A DNA stretch of 64,000 bases. Source: Saprospiraceae bacterium (lineage in GTDB: Bacteria; Bacteroidota; Bacteroidia; Chitinophagales; Saprospiraceae). Every line of letters starts with the position of its first letter. The stretch's first letter is position 1. This document shows, piece after piece, positions 54,721 to 64,000 of this stretch. The notes under the pieces are model-generated. The model ran no database searches and was not told the DNA's origin. It worked only from the letters and a program-made list of their open reading frames with translations. The translations under genes were made by a program, and so were the position numbers. Location: contig JADJYQ010000001.1 in NCBI GenBank assembly GCA_016719615.1, positions 1,524,501 through 1,588,500 on the forward strand, written 5' to 3'.

Positions 54721-55749
54721 ATGAATGTGGTTTTAAATCCAAAAATAACTATATTAGGAATAGAGACTTCCTGCGACGACACATCGATTGCTATTGTTCA
54801 AGATGGCGCAGTTTTAGTGAACTTAATTACAAGTCAGTGGATTCACAAAAAGTATGGAGGTGTTGTGCCTGAATACGCATCCCGATTTCATGTAGAATCT
54901 ATCATAGAATTATATGAAATGGCAATCCAAAAAGTTGGTTTGCGACCTGAGGATATTAACGCTGTTGCAGTGACCAGAGGACCGGGTTTGTTGGGATCTC
55001 TGATGGTAGGCTTAAGTTTTGCAAAATCTGTTTGTTTGAGTCTAAACATCCCTCTTATTGAAATCAACCATTTGCATGCACATGCTACCTCCTTATTCAT
55101 AGACCAAAAAGCCAATTATCCATTATTGTGCCTTACGGTTAGTGGAGGGCATACTCAACTTTTATTTTTCAAGGATGAATCTGAATTTGATGTCATAGGC
55201 CAAACCTTAGATGATGCGGCTGGAGAAGCGTTTGATAAAACTGGGAAGTTATTAGGTTTGAAATATCCAGCCGGACCAGAAATGGATAAACTTGCAAAAC
55301 AAGGAATTCCTAAGTTTAAATTTCCGATGGCCCAGGTTCCAAAGTATAACTATAGGTTCAGTGGTTTAAAAACGGCAGTACTTTATTTCTTGCAGGATCA
55401 ACAACGAATGGATCCACTTTTTATCGAACGAAATTTAACAGATCTCTGCGCTTCTATTCAGCATGTCATTGTAAAAATGCTTCTCCAAAAATTAAACATA
55501 GCAGCTATCGATTACAAGGCCCGGAGTATCGGAATAGCAGGTGGTGTAAGCGCCAATTCAGAACTACGGGCAAACATATCTGAACTCTGCGATAAGAATA
55601 ACTGGAATATATACTTACCATCCATCAGCTATTGTACAGATAATGCAGCAATGATTGCATATTTGGGATATTTAAAATATTTAAAAAAGGATTTTGCCGA
55701 TTTATCAATTACGGCTTTGGCCCGATACCCACTTACGCAAACTCAATAA
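54721..55749 (+). CDS. tsaD: tRNA N6-adenosine threonylcarbamoyltransferase TsaD (Kae1/YgjD)
   Basis: Installs t6A37 in ANN-decoding tRNAs, essential in most bacteria. In 342 residues: LGIETSCDDTSIAIVQ at 11-26, the metal-binding NHLHAHATS, SGGHTQLLFF, the ASKHA block DDAAGEAFDKTGKLLGL, and GGVSANSELRANI. The ATG at 54721 is better than a GTG four codons earlier that lies in the -7 element. Partners tsaB/tsaE are not nearby. The 3' end overlaps the convergent mutS2 by 17 bases. Confidence 0.97.
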   Translation: MNVVLNPKITILGIETSCDDTSIAIVQDGAVLVNLITSQWIHKKYGGVVPEYASRFHVESIIELYEMAIQKVGLRPEDINAVAVTRGPGLLGSLMVGLSFAKSVCLSLNIPLIEINHLHAHATSLFIDQKANYPLLCLTVSGGHTQLLFFKDESEFDVIGQTLDDAAGEAFDKTGKLLGLKYPAGPEMDKLAKQGIPKFKFPMAQVPKYNYRFSGLKTAVLYFLQDQQRMDPLFIERNLTDLCASIQHVIVKMLLQKLNIAAIDYKARSIGIAGGVSANSELRANISELCDKNNWNIYLPSISYCTDNAAMIAYLGYLKYLKKDFADLSITALARYPLTQTQ

Positions 55750-58111
55750 TGGTAACGCCTAATCCACCATCCTGTTCTTCAGGATGTCTGAAATTCTTGA
55801 TAAATTTATTTTTCTTGACCTGTTGCAATATTGTTCTTCGCAAAACTCCCGTTCCTTTTCCATGCAAAATTCTGGCCTCTTTTAAATTAGAGACAATTGC
55901 CATATCCAGATAATCTTCTAACGCGCGTACTGCATCATCGGGTGTTGTGCCGCGAATATCGAGCAAGCCTTTTACGGTACTTGCCCTTTGTACAATGTCT
56001 AAATCTAACTTGGATTTGATCGTGAGTTCGTTTTTCTTTTTCAAAGCTACGACGTCAGATAAGTCCACGAAAATGGTAAATTTTTCCGTGATAACTTCAA
56101 CTTGATTTTGATAAATATTTGCTACAGTACCTGTGAGATTATTTTTTAACAACAGGACTTGATCTCCAGCTTTGATATCACCAACCGGATAATTAGAACG
56201 AATGATTTGATTATAGTTTTGATGAATTGTATTTAATTCTACTTCTGCTTCCTTTAATTTATTTTTCGTTTGCTCTGCTAATTTTTGGGCAGCAATGATA
56301 TCCAATTTGTCTTCAATTTCTTTCAGTAAGTTGCTAGTTTTTGCGTTTTGACTTGAAAGTGTTTCAAATTCATGCTGCTTTATCTCTAATTTCATTTTCA
56401 GCCGCTTAAGATCATGTTGTTTTTGCATTTGCTCATAAGCCCGGATCAATTTATTCAAAGATTGAATTTTTGATTCAAGCATTTGATTTTTGGTAGCTAA
56501 TTCATTTTTATCAGCTTTTAATGTGCTAATTAAAGATTCCAGGTTGACTACACCCTTATTTGCTTTTGCTTTAGCTTTTTTAATGATATGTTGTGGAATT
56601 TTAAGATTCTCGGCCATTTCCAGAGCGTATGAACTTCCCGGAACGCCTTGTATCAATTCAAATTTTGGTTTCTTTGCTTCAAGATCAAAACTCATACTTC
56701 CATTCACTAATCCTGCTTTATTATGTGCTAATCCTTTTATATTACTGTAATGTGTTGTTATAATTCCAAAACTTTTCCGTTGCACTATTTCTTCGAGAAT
56801 GACTTCTGCTATGGAACCCCCAATGACGGGCTCTGTACCACTACCAAATTCATCCATGAGTACTAGAGTATGATGGTCAGCTTTAAGAAGGAGTTCTCGC
56901 ATGAAAGACAATTTGGCGGAATAAGTACTTAAATCATTTTCCAAAGATTGATTATCTCCAATATCTACCATAATATTCTGAAATAGACTTAGCTCACTCG
57001 TTGGACTAACAGGTATTAGGTAGGAAGACCGAAGCATCAGCTGATACAGTCCAATTGTTTTTAACACGATGGTTTTTCCACCAGCATTTGGTCCGGAGAT
57101 GATCAGTATATGATCTTTGTCATCTAGCATTAAGTCTAAGGGAACTACAGGTTTGCCTGATTCATGAAGTCGGAGATACAATAGAGGATGAAGGCCTTTA
57201 GCTATTTTTAAACATTTAATTTTTGAAAGTACTGGTTTAACACCTTTCATGTGTTTCGATAACCTGGCTTTGGCATATGCAATATCAAACTCCAATAAAG
57301 CCTTGAAGTTATTTTGAATGTTTTGAATATCAATTCGGCAAATGGCAGTAAGGTTTTTGAGAATTTTATCGATTTCTCTTGCTTCTTCCATTTCTAATTC
57401 AAACAATTCATTGTGTAATTCCACACATGCCTGGGGTTCAATAAATATTGTTTTTCCGCTATCTGATTCTCCAGCAATGAGACCATTAACCTTTCTTTTG
57501 TATTCTGATAAAATTCGCAGCACATATCTGCCGTTATAGACTGATTCTTCTCCTTCAGCCAATATTCCCTGCTTTTTATAAATTTCCAATTCCTTTTTGA
57601 ACTGTTTATAAATAATAGAATTTACTTGTTTGATGGACTGCCGGATTTTCATCAATTCCTCTGATGCAGTATCTCTTATCTGGTTATCTTTATCAAAAAC
57701 AGTTTGAAATTCAATGACAAGTTTGCTAAATTCATAAAATTGCGTCAAGAAATCTTTTAATTCTGCTTGCAGGATGTTGTTGCGTTCCTTTTTTATTAGA
57801 TAAAGTGCATTAGAATTATGGATTATATTCCTGATATTTATCAGATCTTGAAGGCCCAGTTGACTGCTTTCAATCTGGATGATAGGTATTAAATGAGATA
57901 TATGATGGATCTTCTTTAGGGAAAGCGAATTGAAATATGAAGCTTCTGCTAACTGAGCTGTAAGATTTAATTTCGATGAAATGATATCAAAATCTTGCTC
58001 GGGTAATTGATTTTGTAGCAATTCATAACTTTCATCAAATTGCAATAATTCCAGTGTTAGTTCAATGATTTTGTCAAATTCTAGTGCGGAGTAAAGTTTC
58101 AATGTAGGCAT
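55733..58111 (-). CDS. mutS2: Endonuclease MutS2
   Basis: A 792-residue MutS2 protein: N-terminal MutS core-like helical domain (about 1-310), ATPase with Walker A SGPNAGGKTIVLKTI at about 340-354, DEFGSGTEP and the TTHYSNIKGLAHN switch, a long coiled-coil/KOW section (about 515-690), and a C-terminal Smr nuclease domain (LDIRGTTPDDAVRALEDYLD, ILHGKGTGVLRR). MutS2 suppresses recombination and can rescue stalled ribosomes. All parts are intact. It follows tamB by 34 bases. Its stop lies 17 bases inside the 3' end of tsaD. Confidence 0.96.
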   Translation of the reverse strand: MPTLKLYSALEFDKIIELTLELLQFDESYELLQNQLPEQDFDIISSKLNLTAQLAEASYFNSLSLKKIHHISHLIPIIQIESSQLGLQDLINIRNIIHNSNALYLIKKERNNILQAELKDFLTQFYEFSKLVIEFQTVFDKDNQIRDTASEELMKIRQSIKQVNSIIYKQFKKELEIYKKQGILAEGEESVYNGRYVLRILSEYKRKVNGLIAGESDSGKTIFIEPQACVELHNELFELEMEEAREIDKILKNLTAICRIDIQNIQNNFKALLEFDIAYAKARLSKHMKGVKPVLSKIKCLKIAKGLHPLLYLRLHESGKPVVPLDLMLDDKDHILIISGPNAGGKTIVLKTIGLYQLMLRSSYLIPVSPTSELSLFQNIMVDIGDNQSLENDLSTYSAKLSFMRELLLKADHHTLVLMDEFGSGTEPVIGGSIAEVILEEIVQRKSFGIITTHYSNIKGLAHNKAGLVNGSMSFDLEAKKPKFELIQGVPGSSYALEMAENLKIPQHIIKKAKAKANKGVVNLESLISTLKADKNELATKNQMLESKIQSLNKLIRAYEQMQKQHDLKRLKMKLEIKQHEFETLSSQNAKTSNLLKEIEDKLDIIAAQKLAEQTKNKLKEAEVELNTIHQNYNQIIRSNYPVGDIKAGDQVLLLKNNLTGTVANIYQNQVEVITEKFTIFVDLSDVVALKKKNELTIKSKLDLDIVQRASTVKGLLDIRGTTPDDAVRALEDYLDMAIVSNLKEARILHGKGTGVLRRTILQQVKKNKFIKNFRHPEEQDGGLGVTIIEFA

Positions 58112-58145
58112 AAAATCAAGTTATATATTTTATATTATAATGATT

Positions 58146-61100
58146 TTATTTACCTGAAAATATTTTGTCAAACTCTTTTCTGATATTGACTCCGGCACCA
58201 ACTTTGTGTTTGATACCCTCAATCGATTCGTCACCCCGGTAATAGACTCTCATTTTGAGTCCTTGTACTGGCGTATTCCACTCGATTACACTTTCCGGAT
58301 TAAAATAGGAATTGCCTAACAATTGTGAGTTAGACTTATAATTTCCACCTAAGGTAACAATCCATTGATCATTCCATAGCCTGTGTTTAAGACTAAATAC
58401 TACTTCGGTTTCATTAAGATTGGTTCCTCCAACCTTGGTATTATCAATATCGTAGCCAATGTTAAAATCAATTCCACTAATAAAATTTACATCATCAAAA
58501 GCATTGTTCAGCAGGTTAGTTACAAATAAGGAAAACTGATTACTCAGCATTTCGCTCATGGTATTAATTGTTGTGGTTCCGAGATTACCTATAAGGCCAC
58601 CTTCCCATGGATTGGTATTGTTTAGGAAAGAGCCCAGTACCAGCAGACCAAATATTTGTTGGTTAAATTGGTCCTGATTTAACTTTAAATAGCCAATTTT
58701 ATTTTCTGCATAGTTCTTTAAACTTCCAGTTAAATCTGGTAATTCAAGATCGAATGTGATAGTAGGCTTTAAAAGACTGCCTGTCAATAGCATCTTTAAC
58801 TTAACGGATGTTCTTCTTTTCGCTTCTTCAATGAGTTCTTGGTTTTCGCCCAAGTATTCCTGAATTAGTAAATATGGTGCCGCTTGAAGACCTTCATATA
58901 CAGCTTCAATATTGATATTTGCATTTAAAGGATCTCCCGTCCAGGTAGCAATACCGCCTCTGGTGAGCGTAAAGGGTTTGTTTACAAAATTGTATAGTGT
59001 AAATAAATACTGTCCTTGCTCAACCTCGAAATCACCGTTAACTGTAAAGAGTCCATTTCTCAATGATTTAATCTGCAAATTTCCTCTTCCTTTTCCTTTT
59101 AGGATATCACCTGTTTGTTCATCAAAGATGACTGAGACTTCAGCATCTTCGGTCAATGTAAGTTGCATATTTACATTCAATCCAGTCAATTTTGAATTGC
59201 TGACAACCGTATTTAAGACTACTTTTTTCTCTGCGCTCCGGTCAATAAATTGAACAAATTCGGCTCTTTCAGTTTCATTACTGCTTGTCATTGGAATAAA
59301 TAATCTGCTTCCTTTTGTGGAAACCAAATCGACATCCATTTGCAGTTGTGTTACTGGACCTAAAAACAGGGCATCTACTTTGCCGATACCATATCCATAA
59401 TATGCTTCCTTATTCGTTTTATCCGTTTCGAGCACTAGGGCTTTGTCAGATTTTACGCGGACGTCCAAAACCCAATCTTTTAAATTGGTATGAAAGATAT
59501 TTCCTTCAACAGTCAAAGGGTTTCCAAGCTTGTCTTTCATTTGGGTATTATTAAATGAAATTGACTTTTTATAAAAATTAATTTCCTGGTTTGTCATATG
59601 AACCGGCACACCCAAATAGTTAATGTAAGTGCTTGCTTCTGAAATATTAATTTTTCCTTCGAGGTTAAGTTTATTTTTTTCCGTATAAAATCGCATGATG
59701 CCATCTCCACCACCTTTAGAATTTGAAATAGGGTCTAAAAAGTTTTCGAGAAAGCTCATAGGGAATTGTTTCAAATTAAATAATACATCAAAATCAAAAG
59801 GTGAATATTTATAAAAACTTGAATTAGGAATATTTAAAGTTCCTTTTCCGATGAGGTGCTGATCTTTAAATTTACTGGTTAAATTTATATTCCAGGGCTC
59901 AGAAGGATCAGGAATTTCAAATGAAACACGTAAAGGTCCAAAATGACTTTTATTGAGCATAAAATCAACTACATTGATTTCACCATGAGCGTCTTTGAAA
60001 TTATTTAAATTCGGAATACTTATCTTAGTTGAAAAAATACCGCCAAAATAAACGGTTTCACTTTTTAATAGATGATTTACCAAATCAAGTGAAAAGCCAT
60101 CCGTGTTTAAAACCAATCCTTTATGATCAAAATCTCGTACACTAATAAAATGGGTGGAATCTGACAACTCTAAATTTTGGATATTTAAATAGTCTCTTTT
60201 ATATTGAATTAAGTTTTTTGGATTTACATGCCATTTGGTATCATTAAAATAAAGATCCTCGTCTTTCAAAATTAAACTTAATTGTTCTTTTGTAAAATCA
60301 ATTGCAGACAACAAGTTTGTTAATATTTTTTTGTTGACTCCGTCGAACAACTGAATGTGCATATTTCCGGTACCATTCCCTAATTGAATAGCAACTTTCC
60401 CGTTTCCAGTCCGATTTATGTCTTTCTCTTTAAGAGCATCAAAAGTTAAAAGAAACTTGAGCATTTCATTGCTTCGAACCGAAAAACTGACTTTGTCTAA
60501 TTTAATATTTTTATATAAAATATCAAATCGATTTGATTTAAGCTCAAATAAATCTTTGCGACTGTCTACCAGCAAATCCAAATCCATTAAATGCGTAGAA
60601 AAAGGAAGTTTTAAAATTTTATTCAGTGTTATTCCATCTTTTATAAAAATATTAGCATTGCAGCTTATTGGATTTGCCGCAGTCTTAGCAGGCTCCATCA
60701 GAATTCCCATCAAATGTTTATGCTTTGAATCTAAATAGCCGATGATATCTTTGCCAATTGTTGCGATATCGAAAAATCCGACTGCCTGAAATGTCAAGAT
60801 GTCAGAATCAAATTTTATGGTTCGTAAAGATTTCTGAAAATGTTGCTCGATTAAAAGATGGTCGAGATAGACAGTTTCAACACTGTCTGAATAAGTAAGT
60901 TTTTCGGCTTTAATTGAACCAATAAATTCTTTATTTTGATTTTGTCTGAGGTTAGCAATCACATTACCACTCAATATTAGCTGGTTCAACTGTGCATTAA
61001 TGAGGCCTAATTGGAGTCTTGATATTTCTGATTTAATACTTGCATTCCAGTTTGAGCCAAGCAGATGGACCTCTCCATTAATAACTGCTTTGACTTGTTC

Positions 61101-62876
61101 ATCATTGAGTTGAAGTTGACCTTTTAATAAATCACTTTTTAATATGCCATCAAATTTTAATTCCTTAATTAATATATTTTTAAACTCTATGGACTTTATG
61201 TCCGCTGTAAATGTTGCATCTACAGATTCCTTGGTGAGGCCTTTCCCATTTGAGATTCCGGCTCTTATATCAATTTGACCTAAATCTTTGATGTCCAGTA
61301 ATTTTCCCAATTCAAACCCCGATGCATTTACATTTCCACTATAGCTTGATTTAGTAATGTCTTTCTTTAAAGCTACTTTAATATCTGACTGAATACTTCC
61401 TAAATTTGTTTTAAAATTTCCAAAAGCTACAAAATCAGATAAGTAACCATCGAAGTTGCCTGTGAATTGAATATTACCAAGATTTTTGTAACTTTTGGGA
61501 ATACTTGGATTTTTCAATAATTGATAACCAAAATCAGAATTAAGAAAAGCTGACTTAAATTTGAAATTGACAAGTGCATCTGTTCCGGAAAGTGCATTTC
61601 TAATCTGACCCGAACCATCAAGTGCAAATACATGCCCATAATTGATTTGAACACTCTTTAAAATAAGACTCTTAATAGTGCCTATGATATTGGCCGAAAT
61701 ATTTACTGGAATACTTTCGTCTAATGTTAGAATATTTAACAACTCGCTGTTTTCCATAAAATAGGAAATATCATTAGGGCCTATTTGTGCTTTGTCTATT
61801 TGCAAGTTTGAAACCCAGTCAGAATAATCGGTCTCTTTTAATGCACTTGAACCGGATTGGATATTGCCTTTTAACAGAATAGATGAATGATTTGTTTTTA
61901 GCAAAAATTTTCCTAAACTTATTTCGTAAGGATTGTAATTGAAATTAGAAACATGCAAATCTTTAAGCTGAAATCCGCGATCGCCAATAGCATTTAAGGT
62001 CAGGAATTCCATTCTTAATAAATCCGGACTATAATAAGCGTAAGTAGATGAAAAATTAATCGCGTCAAATGATTTAAATTGATTTTGCGACGGATTTTCA
62101 AAAGTAAATTTGCCATGATTGCAATTGATAAAACTAAAAAACAAAGCTAGTCCTGGGGAGCAGAATTCCGGGTCTGTTTCAAGTTCGTCCTTTTTTAATT
62201 GAAGACTGTCCTTTAGCGGATTTTCTTTCATAATAACATGAACATTAGGATTATCAAGAACTACAGATCTGAAGTGGAAAAAAGTGGAAGACAAATCCAT
62301 ACTGTCCATTCGTAAGTGAAGTTTGTCTAAATTGAGGCTCACTTCCATTTGAGGATTATTTAAAGTCGTCCGAACTTTAAAGAGTGTAAGCGTATGCACC
62401 ATTAATGAAAATGCTTTGCTTTTTGAATTGCCTGATTTGAATTTGTTGATAAATATTTGAAGGTTGGAATCATCCTCTCCGGGATAATTCTTGATATTAA
62501 ATCTTATTTGATTTCCTTTGACAACTTTTAATTCCAGCTCCGGTTTAAAAGCGAGAGAAAGTAAATTCTTTGGGTCTATAAAAAATTCTTCGGCATAAAA
62601 TAAAGTGTCCTGATGGTGATCTTTAATGAGCAGTTTAAATTGTATGCCTGTTGATATGTCAAAGGTTAAATTATTCAGTTGAATATCTTGATCAAAATTT
62701 TGATTTACCCAAGTAAGCAATCTTTCTTTTATATAATTTTGAACAATGGGAAGTTTTACGACAAGAGACAGAATTACCCAGCTAAATAGGATTAGGATCA
62801 ATGTTGAAAACACCACTTCCCAAATAGAATTTTCTTTTCTACGGGCAATTTTATGAGGTATGCTTTGATCTTTCAT
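58146..62876 (-). CDS. tamB: TamB-family translocation/assembly protein
   Basis: A 1576-residue inner-membrane-anchored periplasmic protein (anchor about residues 20-44, STLILILFSWVILSLVVKLP). A long beta-helix-forming region made of many short strands follows (e.g. repeated LxGNIxx, VxGxVxL), then a C-terminal DUF490/TamB domain with LTRGGIATWTGDPLNANINI, APYLLIQEYLGEN, LNQDQFNQQIFGLLVLG and GIDFNIGYDID. With its outer-membrane partner TamA or TamL it helps insert barrel proteins and may transfer phospholipids. No tamA-like gene is adjacent. It lies 18 bases after folP, unlike the usual tamA-tamB pair. Confidence 0.92.
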   Translation of the reverse strand: MKDQSIPHKIARRKENSIWEVVFSTLILILFSWVILSLVVKLPIVQNYIKERLLTWVNQNFDQDIQLNNLTFDISTGIQFKLLIKDHHQDTLFYAEEFFIDPKNLLSLAFKPELELKVVKGNQIRFNIKNYPGEDDSNLQIFINKFKSGNSKSKAFSLMVHTLTLFKVRTTLNNPQMEVSLNLDKLHLRMDSMDLSSTFFHFRSVVLDNPNVHVIMKENPLKDSLQLKKDELETDPEFCSPGLALFFSFINCNHGKFTFENPSQNQFKSFDAINFSSTYAYYSPDLLRMEFLTLNAIGDRGFQLKDLHVSNFNYNPYEISLGKFLLKTNHSSILLKGNIQSGSSALKETDYSDWVSNLQIDKAQIGPNDISYFMENSELLNILTLDESIPVNISANIIGTIKSLILKSVQINYGHVFALDGSGQIRNALSGTDALVNFKFKSAFLNSDFGYQLLKNPSIPKSYKNLGNIQFTGNFDGYLSDFVAFGNFKTNLGSIQSDIKVALKKDITKSSYSGNVNASGFELGKLLDIKDLGQIDIRAGISNGKGLTKESVDATFTADIKSIEFKNILIKELKFDGILKSDLLKGQLQLNDEQVKAVINGEVHLLGSNWNASIKSEISRLQLGLINAQLNQLILSGNVIANLRQNQNKEFIGSIKAEKLTYSDSVETVYLDHLLIEQHFQKSLRTIKFDSDILTFQAVGFFDIATIGKDIIGYLDSKHKHLMGILMEPAKTAANPISCNANIFIKDGITLNKILKLPFSTHLMDLDLLVDSRKDLFELKSNRFDILYKNIKLDKVSFSVRSNEMLKFLLTFDALKEKDINRTGNGKVAIQLGNGTGNMHIQLFDGVNKKILTNLLSAIDFTKEQLSLILKDEDLYFNDTKWHVNPKNLIQYKRDYLNIQNLELSDSTHFISVRDFDHKGLVLNTDGFSLDLVNHLLKSETVYFGGIFSTKISIPNLNNFKDAHGEINVVDFMLNKSHFGPLRVSFEIPDPSEPWNINLTSKFKDQHLIGKGTLNIPNSSFYKYSPFDFDVLFNLKQFPMSFLENFLDPISNSKGGGDGIMRFYTEKNKLNLEGKINISEASTYINYLGVPVHMTNQEINFYKKSISFNNTQMKDKLGNPLTVEGNIFHTNLKDWVLDVRVKSDKALVLETDKTNKEAYYGYGIGKVDALFLGPVTQLQMDVDLVSTKGSRLFIPMTSSNETERAEFVQFIDRSAEKKVVLNTVVSNSKLTGLNVNMQLTLTEDAEVSVIFDEQTGDILKGKGRGNLQIKSLRNGLFTVNGDFEVEQGQYLFTLYNFVNKPFTLTRGGIATWTGDPLNANINIEAVYEGLQAAPYLLIQEYLGENQELIEEAKRRTSVKLKMLLTGSLLKPTITFDLELPDLTGSLKNYAENKIGYLKLNQDQFNQQIFGLLVLGSFLNNTNPWEGGLIGNLGTTTINTMSEMLSNQFSLFVTNLLNNAFDDVNFISGIDFNIGYDIDNTKVGGTNLNETEVVFSLKHRLWNDQWIVTLGGNYKSNSQLLGNSYFNPESVIEWNTPVQGLKMRVYYRGDESIEGIKHKVGAGVNIRKEFDKIFSGK

Positions 62877-62894
62877 TCTTTCTTGGCTCAGGAA

Positions 62895-63746
62895 TCAAAT
62901 TTGTCTTAGTTCGTTTTGACAATTTTGGATAACGCGTATGCTTTGCATGTGTTCGTCTACATCGTGGACTCTTATAATGCGGCAGCCATTAAGGATTGCA
63001 AAGGTATTTGCTGTTAAAGTTGCCGGCAGTACCTGCTCAGCTGAAGTTTGTTCTATTTTCCAGAACATAGATTTTCTTGACAATCCTACCATTAATGGTG
63101 CATCTAATATCTTAAACAGCGACAAATTGCTTAAAATTTTGTAGTTATCCGTTAATGTTTTACTAAAGCCGAATCCTGGATCTATAATGATTTTTGTAAC
63201 AGCTTTTTTTCTTAAGGTCTCCACCCTATTGATAAAATAATCTATTATTTCTGTTAAGATATTCTCATAATTTATATTTTCTTTGGATTGCATGTTTTCC
63301 GGGCTTCCTCTCATATGCATTAAGACTAGAATTTTTTGATCTTGGGAAATAATTTCGGCCATTTTTGGATCCATGAGCCCACCACTAATGTCATTGATGA
63401 TTTCTGCTCCTGATTCAATGCAAGCCTTAGCAGTGTCAGAATGCACGGTATCAATTGATACCACAAGCTCTGGAAACTCCTTGGAAATGGCTTTTAAACA
63501 TGGAAGTAAGGTTCTTAACTCATCGTCGGATTTTGGGATCTTTGAACCAGGCCGGCTGGTGAAAGCACCTATATCCAGTATGCTCATTCCTGACTGAATC
63601 CATTTTTCGATTTTATCGAGTGCATCTTTTTCATGAATCGGAATACTCGCTTTGTAAAAACTATTAGGGTCTAAATTCATAATACCCATGACGAGCGGTA
63701 AACGAGGTTCCGGATCGAAAATAGCCTGAAGAACTGCTTGTTTCAA
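62895..63746 (-). CDS. folP: Dihydropteroate synthase, with unusual loop-1 sequence
   Basis: Condenses pABA with dihydropterin pyrophosphate in folate synthesis; target of sulfonamides. In about 283 residues: SIDTVHSDTAKACI, INDISGG, LMHMRGSPENM, IIIDPGFGFSKT, GLSRKSMFWKI and IIRVHDVDEHM, all canonical, and loop 2 as FTSRPGSK (usually ESTRPGA). Loop 1, normally MGILNVTPDSF, reads MGIMNLDPNSF. No ATG precedes the conserved core. A TTG at 63767 overlaps a perfect -7 element, so the TTG at 63746 is proposed. It heads the folP-tamB-mutS2 operon. Confidence 0.92.
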   Translation of the reverse strand: MKQAVLQAIFDPEPRLPLVMGIMNLDPNSFYKASIPIHEKDALDKIEKWIQSGMSILDIGAFTSRPGSKIPKSDDELRTLLPCLKAISKEFPELVVSIDTVHSDTAKACIESGAEIINDISGGLMDPKMAEIISQDQKILVLMHMRGSPENMQSKENINYENILTEIIDYFINRVETLRKKAVTKIIIDPGFGFSKTLTDNYKILSNLSLFKILDAPLMVGLSRKSMFWKIEQTSAEQVLPATLTANTFAILNGCRIIRVHDVDEHMQSIRVIQNCQNELRQI

Positions 63747-63764
63747 AGATTGCGGAATTTTGGT

Positions 63765-63772
63765 CAAAGGTA
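63765..63772 (-). promoter_or_regulatory. -7 promoter element of folP
   Basis: TACCTTTG on the minus strand matches TAnnTTTG. Transcription would start around 63758-63760, ruling out the TTG at 63767 as start codon and favouring the one at 63746. No -33 TTG at usual spacing. Confidence 0.45.
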
Positions 63773-63872
63773 ATGGACTTTAGCCATAATTATTAATATT
63801 TAAGCATTCAATTACATCATAATCTATTCATTATCAATTACATATTTTATAAGTCTTCTATCGATAAAATTG

Positions 63873-63880
63873 TATCTTTG
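63873..63880 (+). promoter_or_regulatory. -7 promoter element of the last gene
   Basis: TATCTTTG matches TAnnTTTG, 31 bases before the ATG at 63912. The -33 region holds TTC rather than TTG. Confidence 0.5.
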
Positions 63881-63911
63881 CAGCGTATTCAAATTCAAAC
63901 AAGCTGAGACT

Positions 63912-64000
63912 ATGACTTACAAAAGTTATATGAAAGTCCTTTTGTTCGTGCTTGCGCTGGGGGGGCTATTCGTACTTAATTCATTTATAATCAGTAATTT
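63912..64000 (+). CDS. N-terminus of an exported or membrane-anchored protein (cut by window end)
   Basis: Twenty-nine codons: MTYKSYMK then a hydrophobic helix VLLFVLALGGLFVLNSFII, a signal peptide or membrane anchor. Too little is present to name it. It has its own -7 element 31 bases upstream and is divergent from folP. Confidence 0.6.
   Translation, partial: MTYKSYMKVLLFVLALGGLFVLNSFIISN

Noticed and set aside
58912..59253. 113-codon open frame opposite tamB
   Set aside because: Shadow of the TamB C-terminal domain; no independent support.

Overview
The window is a compact, AT-rich stretch of a Bacteroidota chromosome, probably from a Saprospiraceae/Chitinophagales-like lineage. Four things point there. 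Several secreted proteins end in type IX secretion system (T9SS) C-terminal domains. Many genes are preceded by the Bacteroidota -7 promoter element TAnnTTTG. Bacteroidota-typical families occur (DUF4249, DUF3822 beside rsmD, DUF4369-like thioredoxin lipoproteins, PorT-like small barrels). Clear Shine-Dalgarno sequences are scarce. The family-level placement is inference. I found no rRNA, tRNA, CRISPR array, insertion sequence, prophage or attachment site, and no gene-free stretch longer than about 200 bases.

Layout. 1-9.6 kb: the 5' end of a LolD-like ABC ATPase, a deoxynucleoside kinase, a CorA channel, a frameshifted LolC/E-like permease, a frameshifted tyrS, an FMN alpha-hydroxy-acid oxidase, a msrB/membrane protein/rimO operon, a small barrel protein and a SpoU methyltransferase following pyrG. 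9.6-12.1 kb: pyrG and a MOSC protein, closed by a strong bidirectional terminator. 12.1-21.4 kb: a minus-strand secretion block of DUF1800, DUF1501, a large T9SS adhesin-like protein and an M4 metalloprotease. 21.5-30.8 kb: dnaK, a DUF4249 lipoprotein, panB-mltG, tilS, two uncharacterised secreted proteins, a peroxiredoxin-like protein and mdh. 30.9-36.6 kb: two tandem M43-like T9SS proteases running into sucC-xseA-xseB. 36.6-47.3 kb: an LptF/G permease, a SPOR protein, fmt, a fused DppD-DppF ATPase, an AsmA-like giant, a haloperoxidase-like lipoprotein that has lost its catalytic motifs, and a TlpA-like thioredoxin lipoprotein. 47.3-54.7 kb: one seven-gene minus-strand operon (DUF3822, rsmD, argS, glnS, pyrR, pyrB, glycosyltransferase). 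54.7-63.8 kb: tsaD converging on a folP-tamB-mutS2 operon. The window ends in the first codons of an unidentified membrane-anchored protein.

How the genes work together. Most are housekeeping genes for translation (tyrS, glnS, argS, fmt, tilS, rimO, rsmD, tsaD), pyrimidine synthesis (pyrG, pyrB, pyrR), cofactor synthesis (panB, folP), the TCA cycle (mdh, sucC), repair (xseAB, mutS2) and envelope maintenance (lptF/G-like, mltG, tamB, AsmA-like, lolCDE-like). Interleaved are secreted T9SS cargoes.

The most notable points: four genes are split by one- or two-base indels, three of them in short homopolymer runs. Several TAnnTTTG promoters lie so close to the start codon that the transcripts should be leaderless. 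Conserved catalytic motifs are changed in the haloperoxidase-like protein, TyrRS, FolP and RsmD. I did not find a convincing wholly new multi-gene system; the nearest candidates are the DUF1800/DUF1501/T9SS block and the haloperoxidase pseudoenzyme.
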